From Acidovorax sp. CCYZU-2555 (GTDB lineage Bacteria > Pseudomonadota > Gammaproteobacteria > Burkholderiales > Burkholderiaceae_C): 52,298 bases of DNA. Positions 1 through 8,905 of the stretch are shown piece by piece. Below the pieces are notes generated by a model. It made no database searches and was not told where the DNA came from. It saw nothing but the letters and a program-made list of their open reading frames with translations. The translations under genes were made by a program, and so were the position numbers. Position 1 is the first letter of the stretch. Each line of letters starts with the position of its first letter. The DNA lies in assembly GCF_018413525.1 (NCBI RefSeq), contig NZ_JAHCDD010000039.1, positions 1-52,298 of the forward strand, written 5' to 3'.

Positions 1-1793
1 CTTGATCGCCAACCGCCGCCGCCGAAGCCGCCGCCACCACCACCGCCACCGCCGCTGCGGAAGCCGCCGCCGCGACGACCGGCCTGGGCCATGCTGTCCA
101 CGCTGGTGCGCATGGGATCAGGCTGGCCACCTGCCGAGTTGCCACGCGGCGTCACCGGGCGACCCAACTGGGTGCCCAGATGCGCGTTGGCGCGTGGGGG
201 TTGGTCGTCAAAACGCGAATTGCCGCCTTCACGTGCCGGACGGCTCGATGGGCCGCGGTCGTCATGGCGGTCGCCACGGGGCTCCTGGCGATCACCGCCA
301 AAACCCTGTCCGCCTTGGCGCGGACCCGCACCGCGGGGGCCGGCACCACGGGCACCTGCACCGCGCGGGCCATTGGGGTTGCTGCGGCCGGCGCCGCCAT
401 TGGCGGGACCACGGCCTTCGCCGTTGCCCTGGGCTGCACCGCGACCACCACCCGATTTGCCACCGCCATTGCCCTGGGGCTTGGCGCCGCGCTCGCCCGC
501 TGCGGGCTTGTTGGCGCGGATGCGGTCCATCATTTCGGTGCGGGCGGCCTTGGCGGCTGCCTGCATCACGTCGCGGCTGGGCGGCTTGCCCGCACCGCCC
601 CAGATGGTCTGGCGACCCATGGCGATGGGCTCGGCCTTTTCGCCTTCTTCAGGGCCGAAGTCCTGGAGCAGCTGGACGGGAATCTCCTGCTTGGTGAAGC
701 GCTCGATGTCCATCATGAAGCCTTCTTCGTCCATGCAGACCAGGCTCACGGCCTGGCCTTCACGGCCGGCGCGGCCCGTGCGGCCGATGCGGTGCACGTA
801 GTCTTCCGAAACGTTGGGAATTTCGTAGTTGACGACGTGGGGCAGTTCGTCGATGTCGATGCCGCGGGCCGCGATGTCGGTTGCGACCAGCGCGCGGATG
901 TCACCGCTCTTGAAACCGGCCAGCGCCTGGGTGCGCGCGCTCTGGCTCTTGTTGCCGTGCAGCGCCATGGCGTTGACGCCGTTCTTGGTCAGGAAGTCGG
1001 CAACGTTGTTGGCGCCGAACTTGGTGCGCGTGAACACCAGCACCTGGCTCCAGTCGTGTTCCTGGATGATGTGCAGCAGGGCTTGCTTCTTCTTGCCGCG
1101 ACCCACGGGGTGGATCACTTGGGTGATGCGCTGCACGGTGGTGTTGCTGGGCGTGACCTGGATGCTTTGCGGGTTCTTCAGCAGCGTGTTGGCGAGTTCG
1201 CGGATTTCGTCGCTGAACGTGGCCGAGAACAGCAGGCTTTGCTTGTTCTTGGGCACCAGGGCCAAAACCTTCTTCACGTCATGGATAAAGCCCATGTCGA
1301 GCATGCGGTCGGCTTCGTCCAGGATCAGGATCTGCACGGTCGACAGATCGAGGAAACCTTGCTGCTGCAGGTCCAGCAGGCGGCCGGGCGTGGCCACCAG
1401 AATGTCGACGCCGCGCTTGATGCGGTCGATCTGGGGGTTCATGCCCACGCCGCCGAAAATCACGGTGGAGCTGATGTTGTCGAGGTACTTGGCATAGCCA
1501 CGCACAGACTCTTCGACCTGGGCCGCGAGTTCGCGGGTAGGCGTCAGGATCAGGGCGCGCACGCCCTTGTTGCCAAACTTGCTGGTGGCAGGATCGCCCT
1601 CTACCAGACGGTTGAGCATGGGCAGGGCGAACGCTGCGGTCTTGCCGGTGCCGGTCTGCGCGCCGGCAAGCAGGTCCTGGCCCTGGAGCACGGCCGGAAT
1701 GGCTTGTGCCTGGATGGGCGTAGGCGTGTCGTAACCCTGTTCGAGCACAGCCTTCAGGATGGCAGGAGCCAGATTCAGTTCTTCAAATGTCAT
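1..1793 (-). CDS. rhlE: DEAD-box ATP-dependent RNA helicase, RhlE type (C-terminus cut by window edge)
   Basis: Unwinds short RNA duplexes in ribosome assembly or RNA decay. The minus-strand frame opens with [13 protein letters not shown] at 1793 and stays open to base 1, giving at least 597 residues. Visible motifs in order are AQTGTGKT (about residues 45-52, motif I), LILDEAD (about 157), SAT (about 190) and [10 protein letters not shown] (about 336, motif VI). After about residue 430 the protein is a long Gly/Arg-rich tail that ends at the edge in Gly runs and GGWRS, a typical RhlE RGG-like tail for non-specific RNA binding. The stop codon lies outside the window. The exact DEAD-box subfamily (RhlE rather than DeaD or SrmB) is inferred from the short core and the Gly/Arg tail. 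Confidence 0.9.
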   Translation of the reverse strand, partial: MTFEELNLAPAILKAVLEQGYDTPTPIQAQAIPAVLQGQDLLAGAQTGTGKTAAFALPMLNRLVEGDPATSKFGNKGVRALILTPTRELAAQVEESVRGYAKYLDNISSTVIFGGVGMNPQIDRIKRGVDILVATPGRLLDLQQQGFLDLSTVQILILDEADRMLDMGFIHDVKKVLALVPKNKQSLLFSATFSDEIRELANTLLKNPQSIQVTPSNTTVQRITQVIHPVGRGKKKQALLHIIQEHDWSQVLVFTRTKFGANNVADFLTKNGVNAMALHGNKSQSARTQALAGFKSGDIRALVATDIAARGIDIDELPHVVNYEIPNVSEDYVHRIGRTGRAGREGQAVSLVCMDEEGFMMDIERFTKQEIPVQLLQDFGPEEGEKAEPIAMGRQTIWGGAGKPPSRDVMQAAAKAARTEMMDRIRANKPAAGERGAKPQGNGGGKSGGGRGAAQGNGEGRGPANGGAGRSNPNGPRGAGARGAGPRGAGPRQGGQGFGGDRQEPRGDRHDDRGPSSRPAREGGNSRFDDQPPRANAHLGTQLGRPVTPRGNSAGGQPDPMRTSVDSMAQAGRRGGGFRSGGGGGGGGGFGGGGWRS

Positions 1794-1893
1794 GTGATCA
1801 GGTGCGCCCATCCTGGGCGCGGGGGGTATCAGCCTGTCGTGGCAACCTTTGGGCGGTTGCCGGCCAGTCCTAGGCAGATGAGGTTCAAAGATG

Positions 1894-1974
1894 GGAGCCC
1901 GGAACTGCGTCCATTGTCCCCAGCTGGAATGCTGATGTTACGGACAACTGGAGCCCGTAACTGCGGGTATTGTC
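1894..1974. repeat. Imperfect 25-bp direct repeat upstream of ettA
   Basis: GGAGCCCGGAACTGCG at 1894 recurs as GGAGCCCGTAACTGCG at 1950. The two 25-bp copies (1894-1918 and 1950-1974) match at 21 of 25 positions, with starts 56 bp apart. An inverted pair TTACGG (1938-1943) / CCGTAA (1955-1960) overlaps the second copy. The repeat lies in the 254-bp gap between the divergent rhlE and ettA genes, so it could be a regulatory site; its function is unknown. Confidence 0.55.
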
Positions 1975-2047
1975 GCATGCGCGGATAATCACGGCTGGCG
2001 TGCAACCATTTTGTTGCCCAGTTTTTGAAGAATCAACAGACAAATCC

Positions 2048-3709
2048 ATGGCCCAATACGTTTTTTCGATGAACCATGTCACCAAGACCGTGCCGCCCAA
2101 GCGGCAGATCTTGAAGGACGTTTCTCTCAGCTTTTTCCCCGGCGCAAAGATTGGCGTGCTGGGCCTTAACGGCTCCGGGAAATCCTCTCTGCTGAAAATC
2201 ATGGCAGGGGTGGACAAGGAGATCGAAGGCGAAGCCATTCCGATGGCTGGCTTGTCCATCGGTTACCTGCCCCAGGAACCTCAGCTCAACCCCGAGCACA
2301 CCGTGCGCGAAGCGGTTGAAGAAGCGCTGTCTGAAGTCAACAACGCGCGCAAGCGCCTGGACGAAATCTACGCCGCCTACGCCGAGGAAGACGCCGACTT
2401 CGACGCGCTCGCGACCGAGCAGGGCCAGATGGAAGCGATCATCGCTGCCGCCGGCACCGACTCCGAGCACCAGCTCGAAATCGCCGCCGACGCGCTGCGC
2501 CTGCCCGCATGGGACGCCGTGATCGGCAAGCTCTCGGGCGGTGAAAAGCGCCGCGTCGCGCTGTGCCAACTGCTGCTGTCCAAGCCCGACATGCTGCTGC
2601 TTGACGAACCCACCAACCACTTGGATGCCGAATCCGTGGACTGGCTCGAGCAGTACCTGCACCGCTTCACCGGCACCGTCGTGGCCATCACCCACGATCG
2701 CTACTTCCTCGACAACGCCGCCGAGTGGATTCTGGAACTTGACCGCGGCCACGGCATTCCCTACAAGGGCAACTACTCCGACTGGCTGCTGCAGAAGGGC
2801 AACCGCCTCGAAGCCGAAAACAAGGGCGAAGAAGCCCGCGCCAAGGCCCTGAAGAAGGAACTCGAGTGGGTGCGCCAGAACTCCAAGGGCCGCCAGGCCA
2901 AGTCGAAGGCCCGTATTGCGCGCTTCGAGGAACTGAGCGATCACGAATACCAACAGCGCAACGAAACGCAGGAAATCTTCATTCCTGTGGCCGAGCGCCT
3001 GGGCAGCAAGGTCATCGAATTCAACAACGTCACCAAGAGCTTTGGCGACCGCGTGCTGATCGACAACCTGAGCATGAACATTCCCGCGGGCGCCATCGTC
3101 GGCATCATCGGCCCCAACGGCGCGGGTAAGTCCACGCTGTTCAAGCTGATCGCCGGCAAGGAACAGGCCGACAGCGGCACGGTGGACATCGGCACGACCG
3201 TGAAGATGGCCTTCGTCGACCAGTCGCGCGATGCACTGGCCAACGAGAAGACCGTCTGGGAAGACATTTCCGGCGGCCTCGACATCATCAACGTCGGCAA
3301 GTTCCAGATGGCTTCGCGTGCCTACGCCGGCCGCTTCAACTTCAACGGCCAGGACCAGCAAAAGAAGGTCGGCAACCTCTCCGGTGGTGAGCGCGGCCGT
3401 CTGCATCTGGCCAAGACCCTGATCCAGGGCGGCAACGTGCTGCTGCTCGATGAACCCTCGAACGATCTGGACGTCGAAACCCTGCGTGCGCTCGAAGACG
3501 CGCTGCTGGAATACGCGGGCACCGTGATGGTCATCTCCCATGACCGCTGGTTCCTCGACCGTATCGCCACGCACATCCTGGCCGCCGAAGGCGACTCGCA
3601 GTGGGTGTTCTTCGACGGCAACTACCAGGAGTACGAAGCCGACAAGAAGCGCCGCCTGGGCGAAGAAGGCGCCAAGCCCAAGCGCATGCGCTTCAAGGCA
3701 TTGAAGTAA
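2048..3709 (+). CDS. ettA: Energy-dependent translational throttle protein EttA (ABC-F ATPase)
   Basis: A soluble ABC-F protein that binds the ribosomal E site and gates translation according to ATP/ADP level. The 553 residues are close to the E. coli length. Two ABC domains are present: Walker A GLNGSGKS (about 39-46) with LSGGEKRRV and LLLDEPTNHLD, then a second GPNGAGKS (about 355) with LSGGERGRL and LLLDEPSNDLD. The basic inter-domain linker (about 255-310) is rich in Lys/Arg, and the arm insertion follows Walker A of domain 1. The start MAQYVFSMNHV matches EttA; the frame is open 26 codons further upstream, but that part does not resemble the family. No transmembrane segments. Confidence 0.95.
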   Translation: MAQYVFSMNHVTKTVPPKRQILKDVSLSFFPGAKIGVLGLNGSGKSSLLKIMAGVDKEIEGEAIPMAGLSIGYLPQEPQLNPEHTVREAVEEALSEVNNARKRLDEIYAAYAEEDADFDALATEQGQMEAIIAAAGTDSEHQLEIAADALRLPAWDAVIGKLSGGEKRRVALCQLLLSKPDMLLLDEPTNHLDAESVDWLEQYLHRFTGTVVAITHDRYFLDNAAEWILELDRGHGIPYKGNYSDWLLQKGNRLEAENKGEEARAKALKKELEWVRQNSKGRQAKSKARIARFEELSDHEYQQRNETQEIFIPVAERLGSKVIEFNNVTKSFGDRVLIDNLSMNIPAGAIVGIIGPNGAGKSTLFKLIAGKEQADSGTVDIGTTVKMAFVDQSRDALANEKTVWEDISGGLDIINVGKFQMASRAYAGRFNFNGQDQQKKVGNLSGGERGRLHLAKTLIQGGNVLLLDEPSNDLDVETLRALEDALLEYAGTVMVISHDRWFLDRIATHILAAEGDSQWVFFDGNYQEYEADKKRRLGEEGAKPKRMRFKALK

Positions 3710-3711
3710 AG

Positions 3712-3840
3712 CACCCCCTGAGCCGCTTCGCGGCTTCCCCCTCTCAACCTACGGTGGAGGGGGGCGCCCGGCTAGGGACGGCAGCCTCGGTGCGGGGCGG
3801 CCCTTCCTCGCTGCCCCCGAACGTTGGATACGCCAGTGCA
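3712..3840. repeat. Palindrome-rich intergenic sequence 3' of ettA
   Basis: This GC-rich stretch contains small palindromes such as GCCGCTTCGCGGC and runs of C and G (GGAGGGGGGCGCC, GCGGGGCGGCCC). It looks like the dispersed intergenic repeats common in Comamonadaceae genomes. Similar C/G-run composition is seen at 40261-40466, but the two are not copies of each other. No reading frame in it is credible. Confidence 0.4.
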
Positions 3841-3875
3841 ACGGTTTTGCGTACAGCGCGGCATCATCGGTCATC

Positions 3876-3905
3876 GAAATCAGGCTCCTATCGGAGCCTG
3901 ATTTC
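3876..3905. terminator. Perfect 13-bp hairpin between convergent ettA and P1-peptidase genes
   Basis: GAAATCAGGCTCC (3876-3888) pairs perfectly with GGAGCCTGATTTC (3893-3905) around the loop TATC. It sits between two convergent genes and probably stops transcription from both sides. Neither flank has a long T-run, so termination may be weak or Rho-assisted. Confidence 0.6.
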
Positions 3906-3907
3906 TT

Positions 3908-3957
3908 TACCGTTAGTCCTGAGCCATTACCGTTCGTCCTGAGCCTGTCGAAGGATG
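3908..3957. repeat. Tandem partial copies of a CCTGAGCCTGTCGAAGG repeat
   Basis: TACCGTTAGTCCTGAGCC (3908-3925) is followed 20 bp later by TACCGTTCGTCCTGAGCC (3928-3945), which continues into TGTCGAAGGATGG. The sequence belongs to a widespread short dispersed repeat whose reverse reading encodes the tell-tale peptide LRQAQDER. It overlaps the 3' end of the P1-peptidase gene and supplies its last codons. Confidence 0.6.
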
Positions 3958-4982
3958 GACGGCCCGCCCTCAAGATCCCGCGCTGCCGGCAGCCAAAGCC
4001 CCTCGGCCGTCGTGATTCCGCGCGCGCAAAGCACGGCGCGCAGCGTGGCCCGCGCCGTGGCTTCGGCTGCCATGGTGGCCAGCGTCATCATGCCCAAAGT
4101 CTTGCCGCTGGCGCCCGTGCCCAGCGTGAACAGCGTGTCGCCGTCCGACATGGTGTGCACCGGGTTGATGGCGCGCGCCAGGCCGTCGTGCGACACCACG
4201 GCCAGGCGATGGGCCTGGGCCTTGGTGATGCGTGCGTCGGTGGCGATCACGCCTATCGTGGTGTTGGTGCCGGCAAGTACCGGCCGCGGCGCTTCGCCGC
4301 GCAGCAGCGCGCGGCGCGTATCGCGCAACTGCAGGCCGTCCTCGGTGCGCGCGCCCGCGATCAACCGGCCCGTGTCCGGGTCGAGCACATCGCCCAGCGC
4401 ATTGCAGGCGATCAGCGCGCCCACGGTGACACCATCGACCGTCACCGAGGCCGTGCCTATACCGCCTTTCATGGCATGCGCCATGCCGAACACCTTGCCC
4501 ACGCAGGCGCCCGTGCCCGCGCCCACATTGCCTTCGGCCGGCGGCGCGCTGCTGGCCGCGGCGCAGGCGGCATAACCTGATGCGGCGTCGGGGCGTATGC
4601 GCGCATCGCCCACGCCCAGATCGAACAGCACGGCCGCGGGCACCAGCGGCAGGCGCGCGTAGCGCACGTCCAGACCCACATCATGTTCTTCGAGCCAGCG
4701 CACGGCGCCGCTGGCCGCATCCAGCCCCCAGGCGCTGCCGCCCGCGAGCAGCACGGCATGCACTTGTTCGACCAGGTTGGTCGGGTGCAGCAGATCGGTC
4801 TCGCGCGTGCCCGGCGCCGCGCCGCGCACATCGACGCCGCCGACCGCGCCCGCGCGCGCGATGACCACGCTGCAGCCCGTGGGCCGGCGCGCGTCGGTGT
4901 GGTGGCCGACTTCGATGCCTTGCACGCGGGTGATGCTGCCCGCGTCGGCGAGTTCAGAAAAAGCAGGGGAGGGGAGGCTCAT
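3927..4982 (-). CDS. P1-family (DmpA/NylC-like) N-terminal nucleophile peptidase
   Basis: A 351-residue member of peptidase family S58/P1 (beta-aminopeptidases, DmpA, 6-aminohexanoate endohydrolase NylC). These enzymes autocleave before a Ser/Thr that becomes the catalytic N-terminus. The N-terminal half carries IEVGHHTD and the glycine-rich LLAGGSAWGLDA and EGNVGAGTGA stretches. The probable cleavage and nucleophile region is GTNTTIGVIATDA at about residue 240, where Asn-Thr fits the NylC-type site. The C-terminus ends in ILRQAQDER, encoded by a dispersed repeat rather than by ancestral gene sequence. The substrate (D-amino acid or beta-peptides, or amides) cannot be read from the sequence. 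It has its own transcription unit, convergent with ettA. Confidence 0.85.
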   Translation of the reverse strand: MSLPSPAFSELADAGSITRVQGIEVGHHTDARRPTGCSVVIARAGAVGGVDVRGAAPGTRETDLLHPTNLVEQVHAVLLAGGSAWGLDAASGAVRWLEEHDVGLDVRYARLPLVPAAVLFDLGVGDARIRPDAASGYAACAAASSAPPAEGNVGAGTGACVGKVFGMAHAMKGGIGTASVTVDGVTVGALIACNALGDVLDPDTGRLIAGARTEDGLQLRDTRRALLRGEAPRPVLAGTNTTIGVIATDARITKAQAHRLAVVSHDGLARAINPVHTMSDGDTLFTLGTGASGKTLGMMTLATMAAEATARATLRAVLCARGITTAEGLWLPAARDLEGGPSILRQAQDER

Positions 4983-5021
4983 GCCGTCATTATGAAGACG
5001 GCCGATGCCCGGCGCGCAAGG

Positions 5022-5636
5022 CTAGACCGCGGTGTAGCGGCCCGGCCGGTGGTTCATGGCCAGCACCAGGTTCAGCACCAGCGCCGCGAGCACCGACCAG
5101 AACACGCGCGCCGGCTCGACGGTGAACAGCGCGAGCAGCAGGATGCAGCAGTCAACACCCATCTGCACCTTGCCCGCGCGCCAGCCGAAGCGCTCCTGCA
5201 GATACAGCGCGGCAATGCCCACGCCGCCCAGGCTGCTGCGATGGCGAAACAGCACCAGCATGCCCATGCCCATGATCACGCCGCCGGCCACGGCCGCGTA
5301 CCAGGCGTCCATCTGCGCGATGCTGAGGAAGTGCGCCTGCACTTCGACCAGCAGCGACAGCATCAGAACAGCAGTGAACGTCTTGAGCGTGAAGCCCCAG
5401 CCCATCTTGCGCAGCGCGAGCCAGTAGAAAGGCAGATTGAGCAGAAAGAACAGCGGACCGAAGCCCAGACCCGTGGTGTAGTGCAGCACAAAGGCCAGTC
5501 CGGCCATGCCGCCGGTCAGCAGGCCGGCACTCGCCAGAAACGCAATGCCGACGGAGATCAGCACCACGCCCATGCAGAGTGCCAGCGCGTCTTCCACGCG
5601 CGAATGGGGGGCGGACTTGGCGGCAAGGGGCGACAT
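5022..5636 (-). CDS. YitT-family integral membrane protein
   Basis: A predicted multi-pass inner-membrane protein of 204 residues from the chosen ATG. Hydrophobic segments include ALCMGVVLISVGIAFLASAG, GFGPLFFLLNLPFYWLAL, TAVLMLSLLVEV and AGGVIMGMGMLVLF. The GLLTGGMAGLAFVL and SLGGVGIAALYLQ motifs are typical of the YitT/DUF161 domain, whose biochemical role is unknown. The frame is open to an ATG at 5708, adding 24 residues rich in Pro and Cys that do not look like family sequence; neither ATG has a strong ribosome-binding site. It lies 38 bp from the start of the P1-peptidase gene on the same strand, so the two may be co-transcribed. Confidence 0.75.
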   Translation of the reverse strand: MSPLAAKSAPHSRVEDALALCMGVVLISVGIAFLASAGLLTGGMAGLAFVLHYTTGLGFGPLFFLLNLPFYWLALRKMGWGFTLKTFTAVLMLSLLVEVQAHFLSIAQMDAWYAAVAGGVIMGMGMLVLFRHRSSLGGVGIAALYLQERFGWRAGKVQMGVDCCILLLALFTVEPARVFWSVLAALVLNLVLAMNHRPGRYTAV

Positions 5637-5793
5637 GGGCAGTGCGGAGCAGGAAATGGAAGGCCCCGCTTTGCAGCGCGGCGGCGGCCCGTGCATGGCA
5701 TCGGGCACGCCGCATGGGAGTGGCGCGTCATTCTATGCAATGGCGCGCCTGCCGTCCTGGCGGCGCGCCAGCAGCCACAGCGGCCGCCGGGGT

Positions 5794-6555
5794 TCAGCCC
5801 GGGCGGCGCGAGGTGTCCAGACGGCGCTGGGGGTCGAACAGCAGGTCCAGGCCGATCGCGCAGATCATGCCCACGGCCAGCGTGATCACCAGCAAGGGCA
5901 GGTCCATCACGCTGATCACGGTCGGGCTGGTGGGGATGGCCAGGCGATTGCTGGTGGTGCAGATGAACTCCGCAGCCGACATGCCGGTGTAGTGCATGGC
6001 GCACACGGCCAGCGCCATCACGGCGGCCGCGCCCATGCGCGCCACGGCGGTGCGGGTGTTGAACGCCAGCCACAGCGCGGCCGTGGCGGCGAAAATGGCA
6101 ATCACCACGGAGATGGCCACCACATCGAGCGACCAGTTGAAATAGCCGCCGAAGCGCATGCCGTACATGCCCAGGTAATGCATGGTGGCGGCTCCCACGC
6201 CGAGCATGGCGCCAGCGCTGATCAGGCGGCTCCAGCTGCGCGGATTCTTGGCGACGATGGCCAGACCCCAGGCGGCGGCCAGACAGGCCGCCAGCAGCGA
6301 AATCACGGTCTCGACCATGGAGTAGCCCAGGCCTATGTCCATTTTCAGCGCCAGCATGCCGACGAAGTGCATGGACCAGACGCCGATGCCGCCCAGCGCA
6401 ATGCCCGCAATGCCCAGGTGGGCCAGATGGCGCTTGCCTTGTTGTGCCTGCATTCGGTGGGTCGCCGACAGCGCCGCGTAGGAGCCTATCACCGAGATAA
6501 GGTACGCCAGAATCACCAGAGGCGTGCTGTACGTCGTCTGAATCACTTCGTTCAT
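5794..6555 (-). CDS. Stand-alone MHYT-domain membrane sensor
   Basis: A 253-residue protein with seven predicted membrane segments and three MHYT-type motifs: MHFVGMLAL, MHYLGMYGM and MHYTGMSA. In this family the Met/His residues face the periplasm and are proposed to bind copper or sense a diatomic gas. Most MHYT proteins carry a GGDEF, EAL or kinase output domain; this one ends soon after the last membrane segment (FDPQRRLDTSRRPG). The start at 6555 is favoured by AAGGAG seven bases upstream; the frame is open 46 codons further but lacks such a site. Role unknown: it may act with a separate output protein. Confidence 0.8.
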   Translation of the reverse strand: MNEVIQTTYSTPLVILAYLISVIGSYAALSATHRMQAQQGKRHLAHLGIAGIALGGIGVWSMHFVGMLALKMDIGLGYSMVETVISLLAACLAAAWGLAIVAKNPRSWSRLISAGAMLGVGAATMHYLGMYGMRFGGYFNWSLDVVAISVVIAIFAATAALWLAFNTRTAVARMGAAAVMALAVCAMHYTGMSAAEFICTTSNRLAIPTSPTVISVMDLPLLVITLAVGMICAIGLDLLFDPQRRLDTSRRPG

Positions 6556-6917
6556 GGTTGCTCCTTCAAGAATGCTGTAACGCTTTGTCGGGCCATGGGT
6601 GCGTGGTGCACCGGAGTTATCCGCAAGCACGATAGCAAGTGATTCAATTTTTTCTTTTAATAACAATTTCGCGAGCGTACGTATTAGCCACATTTCATGG
6701 TTTTGCGCGTTCCGCAGGCTTTTACTGGCGCTTTTGAGACTTCATGGCTCAGGGGCGTAAGGCCGTTTTCTGCTGCGGCGCAGCGCGCTCCTGGGGTAAA
6801 CCCTGTGTATGAAGACCGCTGGTTGTGATATTTCTCATGCAGCAGGGCAGGTCCGCCGCAGGCCGCAATTTCCCCGCATTTGCGTCGCCCAGGCGCGGGC
6901 CTGAGACAATCGCGGCC
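6556..6917. other. 362-bp divergent intergenic region (MHYT gene / rlmD)
   Basis: No convincing gene is seen. An AT-rich patch at about 6634-6705 stands out from the GC-rich surroundings and probably holds the promoter of the minus-strand MHYT gene. The rlmD-proximal end carries the GACAAT box described separately. Short frames here have no family resemblance. Confidence 0.5.
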
Positions 6918-6918
6918 A
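6880..6918 (+). promoter_or_regulatory. Candidate promoter of rlmD with leaderless start
   Basis: TTGCGT (6880-6885) and GACAAT (6905-6910) are 19 bp apart. The ATG at 6918 follows the -10-like box by 7 bases, so a normal +1 would fall on or next to the start codon. No Shine-Dalgarno sequence lies between the two. The same spacing recurs before uvrC and pgsA. Confidence 0.4.
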
Positions 6919-8375
6919 TGAGTGACCTGAGCGAAAACAATCCCCCCGCGAATCTCCCCGAATCCACCACGGAACTGCCGCCTGGCTGGTACGACGTGCT
7001 GTCCATGGACATGGACGCCCAGGGCGTTGCCCGGCAGGCCGATGGCAAGGTGGTCTTCATCGACGGCGCCTTGCCCACCGAGTTGGTGAGCGCCAACATC
7101 CACCGCAAGAAAAACAGCTTCGAACGCGGCAGCCTGACGGCCATCCACCGTGAGTCCTCGCAGCGCGTGACGCCCGGCTGCCCGCATTTCGGGCTGCATG
7201 AAGGCGCTTGCGGTGGCTGCAAGATGCAGCACATGCATGTGTCGGCCCAGGTGGCCGTCAAGCAGCGCGTGCTCGAAGACAACCTCTGGCACCTGGGCAA
7301 GGTCAAGACCGAAACCGTGCTGCGCCCCATCGAGGGACCGGCCTGGGGCTATCGTTACCGCGCGCGCCTGTCGGTGCGCTATGTGATCAAGAAGCAGAAA
7401 GTGCTGGTCGGCTTCCACGAGCGCAAGAGCCGCTACATCGCCGACATGGAAGTCTGCCGCGTGCTGCCGCCGCATGTCGACAACATGCTGATGCCGCTGC
7501 GCGCGCTGGTTTCGTCCATGGATGCGCGCGAGACCCTGCCGCAGATCGAAGTCGCCTGCGGCGACGATGTGACCGCCTTGGTGCTGCGCCACATGGAGCC
7601 GCTGTCCGAGGCCGATCAGCAGCGTCTGCGCGCGTTCGCGGCCGAACAGAACATCCAGTGGTGGCTGCAGTCCAAGGGCCCCGACACCGTGCAGCTGATG
7701 GATCCGCCCATCCAGGAACTGGCGTACAGCCTGCCCGACTTCGGCATCACCATGCCGTTCAAGCCCACCGACTTCACCCAGGTCAATCCCCACATCAACC
7801 GCGTGCTGGTGACGCGTGCGCTGCGCCTGCTCGCCGTGAAGAAGACCGAGCGCGTGATCGACTGGTTCTGCGGCCTGGGCAATTTCACGCTGCCCCTGGC
7901 CACGCAGGCACGCGAAGTGCTGGGTATCGAGGGCAGCGATGCGCTGGTCGCGCGTTCACGCGACAACTACACGCGCAACCAGGCCCAACGCCTTGAAGGC
8001 GATGCGCTCGCACCCACGGACTTCGTTGCCCGCAACCTGTTCAACATGACGCCCGAAATGCTGATCGCCGACGGCGTGGCCGACAAATGGCTGGTCGACC
8101 CACCGCGCGAAGGCGCGTTCGCGCTGGTGCAGGCGCTGGCCGACATCCACCAGGCCCGTATTGGCGCCGAAGACGCCGTGGCCTTGCCTGAAGGCAGCGA
8201 GTCCTGGCAGCCGCCGCAGCGCATCGTCTATGTGAGCTGCGCTCCGGCGACGCTGGCGCGCGATGCCGATCTGCTGGTCAACAAGGCGGGCTACCGCTGC
8301 GTCTCGGCGGGCGTGATCAATATGTTCCCGCACACCGCCCACGTCGAAAGCATGGCGGTCTTCGAGCGCGCCTGA
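6918..8375 (+). CDS. rlmD: 23S rRNA (uracil(1939)-C5)-methyltransferase RlmD
   Basis: Methylates U1939 of 23S rRNA using S-adenosylmethionine. The 485 residues include a [4Fe-4S] cluster set at Cys88, Cys98, Cys101 ([14 protein letters not shown]) and Cys180 (MEVC). The Rossmann motif [13 protein letters not shown] follows at about 317, then VDPPREGA, and the catalytic Cys lies in [12 protein letters not shown]. An N-terminal TRAM-like part is present but short. The ATG at 6918 gives the family N-terminus; an upstream open stretch of 31 codons is not family-like. The C-terminus [17 protein letters not shown] is typical of RumA/RlmD. It converges on a lipoprotein gene. Confidence 0.93.
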   Translation: MSDLSENNPPANLPESTTELPPGWYDVLSMDMDAQGVARQADGKVVFIDGALPTELVSANIHRKKNSFERGSLTAIHRESSQRVTPGCPHFGLHEGACGGCKMQHMHVSAQVAVKQRVLEDNLWHLGKVKTETVLRPIEGPAWGYRYRARLSVRYVIKKQKVLVGFHERKSRYIADMEVCRVLPPHVDNMLMPLRALVSSMDARETLPQIEVACGDDVTALVLRHMEPLSEADQQRLRAFAAEQNIQWWLQSKGPDTVQLMDPPIQELAYSLPDFGITMPFKPTDFTQVNPHINRVLVTRALRLLAVKKTERVIDWFCGLGNFTLPLATQAREVLGIEGSDALVARSRDNYTRNQAQRLEGDALAPTDFVARNLFNMTPEMLIADGVADKWLVDPPREGAFALVQALADIHQARIGAEDAVALPEGSESWQPPQRIVYVSCAPATLARDADLLVNKAGYRCVSAGVINMFPHTAHVESMAVFERA

Positions 8376-8421
8376 CGCGACAGCCTGGCCTCCTGCGCTG
8401 CAGGAAGGCCAAGCCAGGGCA

Positions 8422-8787
8422 TCAGCTGCGATTGCGCGGCGTAGACGGCCGCAGTTCGGTCTCGATCTCGCTGTCGGGCGTGCGCGCGGGTTTCTCGCGC
8501 TGCGTGATGACCGACTGCGTGCCTTCGATCTTGTTCTCTCGCATGTACTGGTCCATCTCTTTCCAGCCCGCAAACACCAGCGCCTTGGTCGACTTGGGGT
8601 TGAGCGAATAGCAGTCTTCCAGGCCGCGCAAGGCATGGCGGCAGGCGCTTCCTACCGCCTTGGCCTCGTTCTCCCGCGCGATCGCCTGGGGCGTGGGCCC
8701 GAGTCCGGGAATGTTGCAGCCGGCAAGCAGCAGCAGGGGGAGGGCGTAGAGTGCAGACCGCATGGTGGTAGGGGCGTATTTGGACAT
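8422..8787 (-). CDS. Small hypothetical lipoprotein
   Basis: A 121-residue protein of unknown function. A signal peptide ending in the lipobox LLAGC (Cys24 if the first ATG is used) predicts lipid attachment in the envelope. The mature part has two further Cys residues (SACRHALRGLEDC) that could form a disulfide and a charged Arg/Pro-rich C-terminus. The ATG at 8787 is preceded by AAGGGA; an internal ATG eight codons later is also possible. No domain is recognised. Confidence 0.7.
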   Translation of the reverse strand: MSKYAPTTMRSALYALPLLLLAGCNIPGLGPTPQAIARENEAKAVGSACRHALRGLEDCYSLNPKSTKALVFAGWKEMDQYMRENKIEGTQSVITQREKPARTPDSEIETELRPSTPRNRS

Positions 8788-8860
8788 GTCCCTTGCATTA
8801 TCGGCAGCTTGCGTGAAAAGTTAAGGGCAAACTTGCGCAGCGGGTCTTGAGGCGCCCATG

Positions 8861-8885
8861 AAAAAAGGCCCCGCAGGGCCTTTTC
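8861..8885 (-). terminator. Intrinsic terminator of the Bax inhibitor-1 family gene
   Basis: AAAAGGCCC (8863-8871) pairs with GGGCCTTTT (8876-8884) around CGCA. On the minus strand the stem ends in a run of six T, right after the stop codon of the gene starting at 9595. Confidence 0.8.
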
Positions 8886-8905
8886 GAGAGAAGTGGGGCC
8901 GCCGA

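Noticed and set aside
2..1988. Plus-strand frames of 231, 236, 602 and 222 residues at the left end
   Set aside because: All are antisense to the DEAD-box helicase, which has complete helicase motifs on the minus strand.
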